Below are positions 7,521 to 15,605 of a DNA stretch of 16,822 bases, in pieces. How positions within the stretch are numbered: the first letter of the stretch is position 1; every line of letters starts with the position of its first letter. Location of the stretch: contig SFGS01000055.1 in NCBI GenBank assembly GCA_004557565.1, positions 1-16,822 of the forward strand. The letters run 5' to 3'. The position numbers and the translations under genes were made by a program. The notes under the pieces were generated by a model that made no database searches, was not told the DNA's origin, and saw only the letters and a list, made by a program, of their open reading frames with translations. The stretch comes from Bacteroidales bacterium. Lineage in GTDB: Bacteria > Bacteroidota > Bacteroidia > Bacteroidales > Muribaculaceae.

Positions 7521-9956
7521 ATGCAAAACATTATTGAAGAAAACGGAACAAGCGCGGTGAAAGAAAAAACCGCGAAAAGAGCGGAAGAATCTGCGTTCCA
7601 AATCAAGCCTTTCCTTACAGCTTGTGTGCGAAATTGGTACTGGTTTATCATTTCGGTGGTGGGATTTGGCTGCCTTGCGTTTTTATTCGCAAAGTCGCAA
7701 ACTCAGAAGTACAGCTCATCGGCTAAGATTCTGATCACCACTAAAGACTCGAAATCGGCTGGTAGCCAAACTGCACTGTTTAGCGACTTGGGTATCGCTG
7801 GCGCCAACAACATGGTAGCTAACGAAATCTACAAGTTGAAATCAACCACTCTGATGGAGACCGTGGTCAATCAGCTGGGTTTGAACATTCGCTACTACGG
7901 ACACGTGTTTTTGCGCGATGTGAACTGCTACAAGACCAGTCCGCTCCAAATCACCCCTCTTCAAGATGTGGAAAAGCCATTCGAAATGACCGTGGTGCCT
8001 AAGGGTGGCAACGACCTGGAATTTCAAATCAACGACGGCGAGTGGAAAAAAGCCCACTTTGGCAACAAGGTGAACACTGAGTTTGGCCCTATCGCCATCA
8101 CCAAAACACAGCACTACACCGAACAATACAAAGACTACAAGGTTATAGCACGCGTATCTACCGTGGCTGGCGTGGCTAAAGCGCTTGAGGCAAACCTCAA
8201 CGCCGAGGCTGCCGACAAGTTTAGCGACGTGGTGAACCTCTCTTTCGCATGCGACAACGAGCAGATGAGCATCGACGTGCTTAACGCTCTGGTGGCTGTG
8301 TATAACCAGGAGGCTATCGACGATAAGAACTCTGTGGCAAGAAACACCGAAGACTTTATCGCCGAGCGTATTGAATCGCTCTCGAAAGACCTTAGCGGTG
8401 TGGACAGCCGTATCGCACAGCTGAAGGTGAACAATATGAACTCGCAGATGTTTAGCGACCCAACCACCAGCCTTCAATTTGTGAAGAACGCCAACGATGC
8501 CGACCTTCAGGTATCGCTCGCTAACCAAATTGTGGCATACATGCACCGCATGAACGGCCAAGAGTTGATTCCAAGCAATACTGGTCTGGCTGACGCTGGC
8601 ATCCAAGGTCAAATTGCCAACTACAACGATAAGATGCTGCAATACCAGAAGATTCAAGCCTCATCGGGTAAGGACAACCCTGTGATGATTGAAATCACCA
8701 ATTCACTCAACTCGATGCGCAGCACCATTCTGCAATCGCTCAACACCTATGTGAACTCGCTCCGCCTGAAGCAAGCCAACGCCCACTCGCAAGAGGGTCG
8801 CGCCACTGGCGGTATGTCGGCTATCCCATCGCAGGAGAAAGCTATTACCGAGGTTTCACGCCAGCAACAGATTAAGGAGCAACTTTACCTCTACCTGCTT
8901 AACAAGCGTGAAGAGAATGCGCTCCAGCTCGCTATCACCGAGCCTAACGCTAAGGTGATTGAGAAATCGGCAAGCGCGGGTCAAGTGTCGCCTAACCAAA
9001 CCAGAATCGTTGCCCTCGGCATCATCTTGGGTTTGGCGTTCCCAGCACTGATGATTTACCTGATGTTCTGGATTCAATCGCTCGACACGCTTATCCGCTC
9101 ACGCCGCGACATCGAGGACAACACCGACCTTTCCGTTATCGGCGAAGTGCCCGAAAAGCCAGCCAGACAGGAATCGAAGGAAATTGTGGTTACCGAAACC
9201 GGCCGCGACCGCATCAGCGAAGCATTGCGTATCATCAGAAGCAACCTCGACTACGTGTTACCTAAGAAGGGCTCCGAAGGCAGAGTGCTTCAGCTCACTT
9301 CCACCACTGCCAGCGAGGGTAAGAGCTTCTTGGCGCTCAACCTTGCACTTACCACCGCACAAGCAGGCAAGAAGGTGGTGTGCGTGGACTTAGACTTGCG
9401 TAAGGGTCGCTTCTCCGACTATGTGAACATCAGCAACAACGGCATTGGCGTGAGCGCATACCTCTCCGAACAAGTGGACAGCGTGAACGACATTATCATC
9501 AAAGGCCAACTCCACGAAAACCTCGACTTCGTGAATGTCGGTGCCATTCCACCCAACCCTACCAGCCTCTTGATGAGCGATCGTCTGGAAATGCTCATTT
9601 CTGAGCTGAAGAAAATGTACGACTACATCATTCTCGACACCGTGCCATTTGGCTTGATTGCCGACGCATCGTTGATCAACCGCTACGTGGATGCCACAAT
9701 CTATGTAATCCGCGCTGGCAAGATCGACAAGCGATTCCTCGACGAGCTTGAGAAGATGAGCGACGAGCAAAAAATCAAGAACATGGTGGTGCTGCTCAAC
9801 GGCGTGAAACTCAACTCCAAGAAGTATGGCTACAGTTACGGCTATGGATATGGTTACGGCTATGGTTATGGCTACGGTTATGGTTATGGCTACGGCGACG
9901 AAGGCGAAGAAACCAAGAAAAAAGGCTTCTTCCGCTCGAAGAAAAAGAAAGACTAA
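7521..9956 (+). CDS. Wzc-type polysaccharide co-polymerase and tyrosine autokinase
   Basis: An inner-membrane protein that regulates chain length and export of capsular or exopolysaccharide through cycles of tyrosine autophosphorylation. Of 811 residues, about 1-39 are cytoplasmic and helix 1 spans 40-57. The periplasmic Wzz-like domain with coiled coil covers 58-494, and helix 2 spans about 495-518. The cytoplasmic BY-kinase domain has Walker A (TASEGKSF, 596-603), Walker A' (VCVDLDLRKG, 620-629) and Walker B (IILDTVPFG, 703-711). The C-terminal tyrosine cluster is striking: 12 tyrosines at every second residue from 769 to 791, almost all Tyr-Gly, followed by an acidic patch and a lysine-rich end. 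It has its own promoter and terminator. No export pore, flippase or glycosyltransferase gene adjoins it, unlike usual capsule loci. Confidence 0.93.
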   Translation: MQNIIEENGTSAVKEKTAKRAEESAFQIKPFLTACVRNWYWFIISVVGFGCLAFLFAKSQTQKYSSSAKILITTKDSKSAGSQTALFSDLGIAGANNMVANEIYKLKSTTLMETVVNQLGLNIRYYGHVFLRDVNCYKTSPLQITPLQDVEKPFEMTVVPKGGNDLEFQINDGEWKKAHFGNKVNTEFGPIAITKTQHYTEQYKDYKVIARVSTVAGVAKALEANLNAEAADKFSDVVNLSFACDNEQMSIDVLNALVAVYNQEAIDDKNSVARNTEDFIAERIESLSKDLSGVDSRIAQLKVNNMNSQMFSDPTTSLQFVKNANDADLQVSLANQIVAYMHRMNGQELIPSNTGLADAGIQGQIANYNDKMLQYQKIQASSGKDNPVMIEITNSLNSMRSTILQSLNTYVNSLRLKQANAHSQEGRATGGMSAIPSQEKAITEVSRQQQIKEQLYLYLLNKREENALQLAITEPNAKVIEKSASAGQVSPNQTRIVALGIILGLAFPALMIYLMFWIQSLDTLIRSRRDIEDNTDLSVIGEVPEKPARQESKEIVVTETGRDRISEALRIIRSNLDYVLPKKGSEGRVLQLTSTTASEGKSFLALNLALTTAQAGKKVVCVDLDLRKGRFSDYVNISNNGIGVSAYLSEQVDSVNDIIIKGQLHENLDFVNVGAIPPNPTSLLMSDRLEMLISELKKMYDYIILDTVPFGLIADASLINRYVDATIYVIRAGKIDKRFLDELEKMSDEQKIKNMVVLLNGVKLNSKKYGYSYGYGYGYGYGYGYGYGYGYGDEGEETKKKGFFRSKKKKD
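9825..9896 (+). repeat. Tandem Tyr-Gly codon repeat in the kinase tail
   Basis: Twenty-four codons alternate TAT/TAC with GGC/GGT/GGA (one AGT). An 18-bp unit of the type GGNTATGGNTATGGNTAC recurs about three times. Near-exact repeat units imply expansion by replication slippage, so the number of tyrosines may vary between strains. Confidence 0.85.
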
Positions 9957-9980
9957 CAGATAGAAAATCTATAAGTTTTG

Positions 9981-10024
9981 GTGGCGAAGTGTTAAACCCA
10001 TTAACATTTCGCCACTTTTTTTTG
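9981..10024 (+). terminator. Intrinsic terminator after the tyrosine kinase gene
   Basis: GTGGCGAAGTGTTAA (9981-9995) pairs with TTAACATTTCGCCAC (10001-10015), one mismatch, five-base loop, followed by a run of T. It lies about 25 bases past the stop. Confidence 0.92.
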
Positions 10025-10190
10025 CTACCGATTGCCTTGCCTCCGAAAAAAGCAAAAAAGGGTAAAATGCAAGAATCAGCACCCTGAGAGCAACACACAT
10101 TTTTTAAATCTGTGCATTTTTTATAAAATTACAATTTTTAACAGTGTGGTTAAAAAATCACTAACCCTATTCGTTTTCAACAAGATAGAT

Positions 10191-10198
10191 TAACTTTG
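10191..10198 (+). promoter_or_regulatory. Promoter of the 3D-domain protein gene, -7 box
   Basis: TAACTTTG matches the Bacteroidetes -7 consensus. The upstream TTTTC at 10173-10177 is only a weak -33 candidate. Transcription from here gives a leader of about 150 bases before the ATG at 10357. Confidence 0.7.
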
Positions 10199-10356
10199 TG
10201 TATGTCAAACGGCGATATTTATCATTTTATACGCCATTTGAAACAGCTGTTTATTGCTTGAAACAGCTCATCACAAAACCAGGTATAGCACAAGCAAAAC
10301 ATTCGTTCCGCCCCACTCTACTCCTTTATGGGCGGCTATACCACAAAAACAAATAT

Positions 10357-10785
10357 ATGAGAAGAATATTTTTAGCATTAGTAACTATCCTGTCTGTTTT
10401 TTCACTGGCTCTTGCTGGTGATGGCGAGTTTACCGTACGTTCCACCATGTATTACGCAGGTGGCAAATGTGGCCGAGGCACCGCAAGTGGCGACCGCATC
10501 GTTCCGAAGAAGGTGCTTTCTGGCGAACACCGTTGGGTGGCACTCTCGCTCGACCTCTATCGCGCAGGCTTCCAGTTTGGCGACACCATCGTGGTCACCG
10601 ACCACAAAACGCCATGGGTCAACGGACTTTGGGTAGTGAAAGACAAGATGGCGCATAGCAAGAAAATCGACTTTCTTGTGCACCGCAGCAAGGGTCACAC
10701 CTTCCGCAACAGCACATGCACCATCCGCAAAAAACTCGAAGGCGAAGTCATCCCCGCCTACACCGAAGACGAAAAATTAGATTAA
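10357..10785 (+). CDS. Secreted 3D/double-psi beta-barrel domain protein
   Basis: A 142-residue exported protein. Residues 1-20 form a clear signal peptide (RR, hydrophobic core, cleavage after ALA). The rest resembles the compact 3D/RlpA-type double-psi beta-barrel seen in peptidoglycan-active or peptidoglycan-binding proteins: TMYYAGGKCGRGTASGDRI at 30-48, VALSLDL, GDTIVV at 75-80, then GLWVVKDKM at 90-98 and IDFLV at 104-108. Aspartates 47, 96 and 105 are plausible conserved ones. Family assignment rests on this motif pattern alone, and enzymatic activity is uncertain. I choose ATG 10357 because it begins the signal peptide; the in-frame GTG at 10198 overlaps the promoter box. Flanked by its own promoter and terminator, so monocistronic. 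Confidence 0.75.
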   Translation: MRRIFLALVTILSVFSLALAGDGEFTVRSTMYYAGGKCGRGTASGDRIVPKKVLSGEHRWVALSLDLYRAGFQFGDTIVVTDHKTPWVNGLWVVKDKMAHSKKIDFLVHRSKGHTFRNSTCTIRKKLEGEVIPAYTEDEKLD

Positions 10786-10800
10786 CCCCCTCTCTAACAC

Positions 10801-10840
10801 AAAATATGCCCCTGCTCACGTGAGCAGGGGCATATTTTTT
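10801..10840. terminator. Palindromic terminator
   Basis: Bases 10801-10819 and 10820-10838 are perfect reverse complements with no loop bases beyond the centre; the core is GCCCCTGCTCAC. It ends in T6 on the plus strand, terminating the 3D-domain gene about 15 bases after its stop. On the minus strand the T-run is shorter, so it could also weakly stop transcripts running out of ftsH. Confidence 0.9.
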
Positions 10841-10860
10841 ACCCCACCGCCCAGTTTTAA

Positions 10861-11050
10861 GGCTCACACAGATCCCACAGATCTGACTGAATTTTGCTTT
10901 TGATGATGTTAAATCTCACGGAGTTAGGTAGAAAGGTCGTGGGGCATGTCGGAGTACTCCGAGTGCTCCGAGTGCTCAGAGTGCTCCGATTTCCAAAGTT
11001 CACACAGATTTCAAAAATAATTTGTGAAAATTTGTGCTAATTTGTGGCAG
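10861..11050 (+). repeat. Intergenic repeat, A-block copy 2
   Basis: Same word order as 7141-7296, plus an iterated section at 10950-10991 (ACTCCGAGTGCTCCGAGTGCT and variants, about 9-bp period). Its reverse complement reappears at 16403-16574, including the GAGTGCTC iteration and the TTTCCAAAG word. No gene is seen. Confidence 0.75.
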
Positions 11051-11056
11051 AAAAAA

Positions 11057-11149
11057 ACACCTATTTAATCCATTAAAAATCCATTAACACCAATTTTTTT
11101 ATTTATTTTAATTAGGTGTAAATAGGGTTTAAATGGATTAAATAGGTGT
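11057..11149. repeat. A/T-rich 18-bp inverted repeat
   Basis: ACACCTATTTAATCCATT at 11057-11074 is the exact reverse complement of 11132-11149, with a 57-base A/T-rich loop that holds further related words (TTAGGTGTAA, GGATTAAATAGG). Purpose unknown. Confidence 0.75.
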
Positions 11150-11174
11150 AAAAATCGGATTAAATAGGCTTTCA

Positions 11175-11345
11175 AGAGAAGCCGTGGTGCATCCGTGAGA
11201 TATAACGCCAGGCGTGCAATACCGTGGGATCTGTGAGATCTGTGTGAGCCTAAGGGTGCAAGGCTGCGTGGAGCATCAGTGAGATTTACCACCAGGCGTG
11301 CAATACCGTGGGATCTGTGAGATCTGTGTGAGCCCCAAGGAGCAA
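11175..11345 (-). repeat. 84-bp tandem repeat, two units (B-block, left)
   Basis: The word GTGGGATCTGTGAGATCTG starts at 11224 and again at 11308, an 84-base period, with matching flanks (CAGGCGTGCAATACC upstream, AAG...GCAA downstream). On the opposite strand this is the same unit as the three copies at 16151-16402. The array abuts the 3' end of ftsH. Confidence 0.85.
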
Positions 11346-11354
11346 AGCTGCCAG

Positions 11355-14300
11355 TTATTGTTGGGATTTGCGGCGTGCCTCTGCCACTTCCATGAGCTGC
11401 TCGGTGCGGCTCTTCCAGGGGCGTTTGCCGAAGATGGCTTCCACGTCGGCGGCGAAAATCACCTCCTTTTCCATCAACGCATCCACCACCTTGTGGTGCT
11501 GCTCAGCGTGTTCAGAAATCAACTTTTTTGCACGATCGTACTGCTCATTCACTATGCGCGAAGTCTCCTCATCAATGAGGCGTGCGCGTTCGTCGCTGTA
11601 TGGGCGTTGTCCGAGCTGGCCTTGTGGGTCGTAATACGAGATATTAGGCATCTTCTCGCTCATACCGTAATACATCACCATGCTGCGCGCAATGCGAGTG
11701 GCTTGCTGCATATCGTTGAGCGCGCCAGTGCCAATCGTGCCGAGGAACAGCTCCTCTGCCGCACGACCGCCCATAAACGAGCAAATCTCGTCGAGGAACG
11801 CCTGTTTGGTGTAGCCCACACGTTCTTCCGGCATAGTCATATTCACGCCCAGCGCCTTGCCGCGTGGCACAATCGAAATCTTCACCAGCGGAGCTGCATG
11901 TTCGAGCAGCCAGATAGTGGTGGTGTGTCCTGCCTCGTGAACGGCAGTTTCATACACATCTTGACGAGTCATCAGCATCGACTTGTTTTCCAAGCCCAGC
12001 GTCACCTTATCGATAGCCTCGTTGAAGTCAGCCATCGTCACAGCCTCGCGGTTCTGGCGTGCGGCGAGGATTGCCGCCTCGTTGCACACGTTGGCAATCT
12101 CCGCACCGCTCATACCTGGGGTTTGGCGAGCCAACTGTGTCAAATCCACAGTCTCATCCACCTTCACCTTCTTCAGATGCACCTTAAAGATAGCCTCGCG
12201 GTCGGTGAGCGCAGGGAGCGTGACATGCACCTTGCGGTCGAAACGACCCGGACGCAAGAGCGCGTCGTCGAGAATATCCTCGCGGTTGGTGGCAGCCAGC
12301 ACTATCACGCCGCTTGCGCCATCAATACCGTCCATTTCGGTGAGCAACTGGTTGAGCGTCTGGTCGTGTTCGCTGTTGAAACCCTCGTTGCTGCGCTTGG
12401 TGCCCACGGCATCGATTTCGTCGATAAATACCACGCACGGAGCCTTCTCCTTCGCCTCGGCAAAGAGTTCGCGCACACGCGATGCGCCCACGCCCACAAA
12501 CTTCTCCACAAACTGCGAACCAGAGCGAGAGAAGAACGGCACATTTGCCTCGCCAGCCACTGCCTTTGCCAGCATCGTCTTACCAGTGCCTGGAGGGCCC
12601 ACGAGCAGCGCACCCTTAGGCACTCTGCCGCCCAAACGGCTATATTTCTCAGGATTCTTGAGGAAATCCACAATCTCGGTCACTTCCTGCTTAGCCTCTT
12701 CCATGCCAGCCACGTCGGAGAACTTAATCGAGCCCACATCGCTCTGCTTGTCTTCCAATCCCTTACGGATATTGTCGATAGCAGCCACGAAGTAGTCGCG
12801 GCTCACAGCCTCGGCATCTTTGGTGGTGGCTTGCAGGGCGGCATCGTTGCACACCTTGGCAATGTCGGCACCGCTGAAGCCAGAGGTGATTTTCGCCAAA
12901 TTCTGCACATCCACATCTTCGCCCACCTTCACATCTTTCAGATAGAGGTTGAAGATTTCGGCACGCTCTTCCAAATTAGGTTGAGCCACATAGATATGGC
13001 GGTCGAGACGGCCCGGGCGCAGTAGCGACTTGTCGAGCGAGTCTTGATTGTTGCACGCAGCCAGCACTATCACGCCACTGTTGTTGCCCATACCGTCCAT
13101 TTCCACGAGCAGTTGCGACAACGCCGGAGTGCGGCTCTGGTCTGCCATCACCTCGCTACGCTTTGCGCCGATAGCCTCAATCTCGTCGATAAACACCACG
13201 CATGGCGATTTCTCGCGCGCCTCCTTGAAGATGGAGTGCAGGCGTGCGATTGGGTCGGAATATGGGTTTGCCAAGTCGGGACCGGTGACCGAAACGAAAG
13301 GCACATCTGCCCCATTTGCCACAGCCTTTGCCAGCAGCGTCTTACCGGTACCGGTAGGGCCCGACAGCAGCACGCCGCGTGGAATTTTCGCACCCAATCG
13401 GGTGTAATAGTCGGGACGCTTGAGGAAGTCCACGATTTCGAGCATCTTGCTCTTCGACTTCTTCACGCCAGCCACATCGTCGAAAGTCACATTGTTGGCG
13501 AGTTTGGTTTCAAAGTCCAAACCCTTGCGCACCTTCTCTATCGAGTTGAGCAGGTGGTCTTGCGTCACCATTTCGCTGTATTGCGAAGCGGCTTGGAGTG
13601 CCGCATCGTTGCACACATTGGCTATTTCAGCCGCACTGAAGCCCGATGAGCGTCGAGCCAGTTCTTCCACATCTATCTTGTCGATGTCCACCGAAATGCG
13701 GTTGAGATAGAGGTTGTAGAGTTCTATGCGGTCGTCTTTTTCTGGGAATCCCACGTAAATCTGACGGTCGAAGCGGCCGGGACGAATGAGTGCGCTGTCG
13801 ATGAGTTCCACACGGTTGGTGGCGCCCATCACTATCACGCCATTGTTAGTACCGTAGCCGTCCATTTCAGCCAACAACTGGTTGAGGGTGATTTCACGCT
13901 CGCCGTTGCGGTTGGAGCGGCTGCCGATGGCGTCGATTTCGTCGATGAAGATGATGCACGGCGCTTTCTCCTTCGCATTGCGGAACAGTTCGCGCACACG
14001 GCTCACGCCTGAGCCCATAAACTCGCCCTGAAATTCCGCAGCGCTGGTGGAGAAGAACGGCACATTCGCCTCGCCTGCCACAGCCTTTGCCAGCATCGTT
14101 TTACCCGACCCTGGAGGGCCCACGAGCAGCACGCCACGCGGTATCACACCACCGAGGCGGGTGAATTGCTCCGGATTGTGCAGGAAGTTGATGATTTCGC
14201 GCACCTCACGCTTGGGTCGCTTCATGCCGGCGATGTCGTCGAAGGTCACGGTGTCGGTCATGCGTGTGGGCTTGTCGAGTTGACGGGTCACACGGTCGAT

Positions 14301-15572
14301 AGCCGCCATGAAGTCGGGCTGCTGCACCGCCTTCTTGCCCTGTCGGGCTGCCAGGAGCGAAGCCTCGTTGCAGATGTTTGCAATATCGGCACCCGACAGA
14401 CCTGCCGTCATTCGTGCCAATTTGTCAAGGTCAACGCTACCATCGCATTTCACCTTCTTCAGATGCACCTTGAAGATGCCGATGCGGTCTTGGAGCGATG
14501 GGTTGCCCATGTATATCTGTCGGTCGAAACGCCCTGCGCGCAGCAAAGCCTTGTCGAGCACGTCGGCACGGTTGGTGGCAGCCAGCACGATGATGCCGCT
14601 GTTGTTGCCGAAACCGTCCATTTCGGTGAGCAACTGGTTGAGCGTGTTTTCGCGCTCATCGTTGCGTGAAAATTCGTTTTTGGTGCTTCGCGCACGGCCT
14701 ATGGCGTCGATTTCGTCGATGAAGATGATGCAAGGCGACTTCTCCTTTGCCTGCTGGAACAGGTCGCGCACACGCGATGCGCCCACGCCCACAAACATTT
14801 CCACAAAGTCGCTGCCCGACATCGAGAAGAAAGGCACATTCGCCTCGCCAGCCACAGCCTTTGCCAGCAGCGTTTTACCGGTGCCTGGAGGACCCACGAG
14901 CAGCACGCCTTTTGGAATGGTGCCGCCCAGGTCGGTGTAGCGTTTGGGGTTTTTCAGAAATTCCACCACTTCGCTCACCTCTTTCTTCTCACGCTCCATG
15001 CCAGCCACATCGGCAAAGGTCACGTCCTTGTCCTTGTCTTTGTTGTGGAGTTTTGCGCGCGATTTGCCCACGTTGAAGATGCCTCCACCTCCACCGCCGC
15101 CCATACGGCGCATCATGAATATCCAGAACACCACCAGCAGCAGGAGTGGTCCGAACGACCAGAATATGTTGGAGAAAGTGCTGTGGCGGTCGTATTCCAC
15201 TTTACCGTTAAACACGCCCGACTTGCGCCATTCGTCCACACGGTCCTCAAATTTATCGGCACTCGGAATGGTGGTGGTGATCACAGCCTTAGCGCCAGGC
15301 ACAGGCTGATAGTCCTTGCCCATCACCTGCTTGGCGTAGGCATCGGTGATTTCAGCCTCGGCATCGCCCTGATTGGCATGTACCACGATGTGGCTCACCG
15401 CCTTTTTCTGCACCCACCCCTCAAAGTCGGTCCAAGGCATCTCCTTCACCGAGGTGCTTTCCCCTGTGTAATAGATGCCGATGAGCACCATGAAAATGAG
15501 CGCATACAGCCAGTAGATGTTGAATTTCAATCCCCCACCCGAAGCCTTGCTATTATTGCCAAATAATTTCAT
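11355..15572 (-). CDS. ftsH: FtsH-type membrane AAA+ zinc protease with four AAA modules
   Basis: Canonical FtsH (about 640-700 residues) unfolds membrane and cytosolic proteins with one AAA+ ring and degrades them with an M41 zinc protease. This product has 1405 residues. Helix 1 lies at about 18-37, the periplasmic FtsH-extracellular domain at 38-131 and helix 2 at about 135-154, followed by a glycine run. Four AAA+ plus lid modules begin near 185, 443, 696 and 950. Walker A sites are at 227-234, 485-492, 738-745 and 992-999. Walker B FIDEI occurs in all four. Arginine-finger signatures are RAGRFDR (345), RPGRFDR (597), RPGRLDR (852) and RPGRFDR (1107). The M41 domain has HEAGH at 1212-1216 and the third zinc ligand Asp1287. 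The pore motif FVG is intact in modules 1 and 4, FMG in 2, and missing in 3. Operon with rsfS, 33 bases upstream. Confidence 0.95.
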   Translation of the reverse strand: MKLFGNNSKASGGGLKFNIYWLYALIFMVLIGIYYTGESTSVKEMPWTDFEGWVQKKAVSHIVVHANQGDAEAEITDAYAKQVMGKDYQPVPGAKAVITTTIPSADKFEDRVDEWRKSGVFNGKVEYDRHSTFSNIFWSFGPLLLLVVFWIFMMRRMGGGGGGGIFNVGKSRAKLHNKDKDKDVTFADVAGMEREKKEVSEVVEFLKNPKRYTDLGGTIPKGVLLVGPPGTGKTLLAKAVAGEANVPFFSMSGSDFVEMFVGVGASRVRDLFQQAKEKSPCIIFIDEIDAIGRARSTKNEFSRNDERENTLNQLLTEMDGFGNNSGIIVLAATNRADVLDKALLRAGRFDRQIYMGNPSLQDRIGIFKVHLKKVKCDGSVDLDKLARMTAGLSGADIANICNEASLLAARQGKKAVQQPDFMAAIDRVTRQLDKPTRMTDTVTFDDIAGMKRPKREVREIINFLHNPEQFTRLGGVIPRGVLLVGPPGSGKTMLAKAVAGEANVPFFSTSAAEFQGEFMGSGVSRVRELFRNAKEKAPCIIFIDEIDAIGSRSNRNGEREITLNQLLAEMDGYGTNNGVIVMGATNRVELIDSALIRPGRFDRQIYVGFPEKDDRIELYNLYLNRISVDIDKIDVEELARRSSGFSAAEIANVCNDAALQAASQYSEMVTQDHLLNSIEKVRKGLDFETKLANNVTFDDVAGVKKSKSKMLEIVDFLKRPDYYTRLGAKIPRGVLLSGPTGTGKTLLAKAVANGADVPFVSVTGPDLANPYSDPIARLHSIFKEAREKSPCVVFIDEIEAIGAKRSEVMADQSRTPALSQLLVEMDGMGNNSGVIVLAACNNQDSLDKSLLRPGRLDRHIYVAQPNLEERAEIFNLYLKDVKVGEDVDVQNLAKITSGFSGADIAKVCNDAALQATTKDAEAVSRDYFVAAIDNIRKGLEDKQSDVGSIKFSDVAGMEEAKQEVTEIVDFLKNPEKYSRLGGRVPKGALLVGPPGTGKTMLAKAVAGEANVPFFSRSGSQFVEKFVGVGASRVRELFAEAKEKAPCVVFIDEIDAVGTKRSNEGFNSEHDQTLNQLLTEMDGIDGASGVIVLAATNREDILDDALLRPGRFDRKVHVTLPALTDREAIFKVHLKKVKVDETVDLTQLARQTPGMSGAEIANVCNEAAILAARQNREAVTMADFNEAIDKVTLGLENKSMLMTRQDVYETAVHEAGHTTTIWLLEHAAPLVKISIVPRGKALGVNMTMPEERVGYTKQAFLDEICSFMGGRAAEELFLGTIGTGALNDMQQATRIARSMVMYYGMSEKMPNISYYDPQGQLGQRPYSDERARLIDEETSRIVNEQYDRAKKLISEHAEQHHKVVDALMEKEVIFAADVEAIFGKRPWKSRTEQLMEVAEARRKSQQ

Positions 15573-15605
15573 TTGCTTGTTATTAGTTCTCTGATGTAAG
15601 CTTGA

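Noticed and set aside
10198..10356. N-terminal extension of the 3D-domain protein
   Set aside because: The GTG overlaps the promoter -7 box, and the extension would bury the signal peptide in the middle of the protein.
11298..13025. 575-codon plus-strand open frame
   Set aside because: It lies antisense to the conserved ftsH AAA modules and M41 domain, shows no recognisable motif, and its His/Leu-rich make-up is what reading this coding strand backwards produces.
11355..15572. Four-AAA ftsH as a simple assembly duplication
   Set aside because: The four modules differ clearly in sequence, including pore loops, sensor and arginine-finger residues, so they are not copies of the same reads; long-read confirmation would still settle it.
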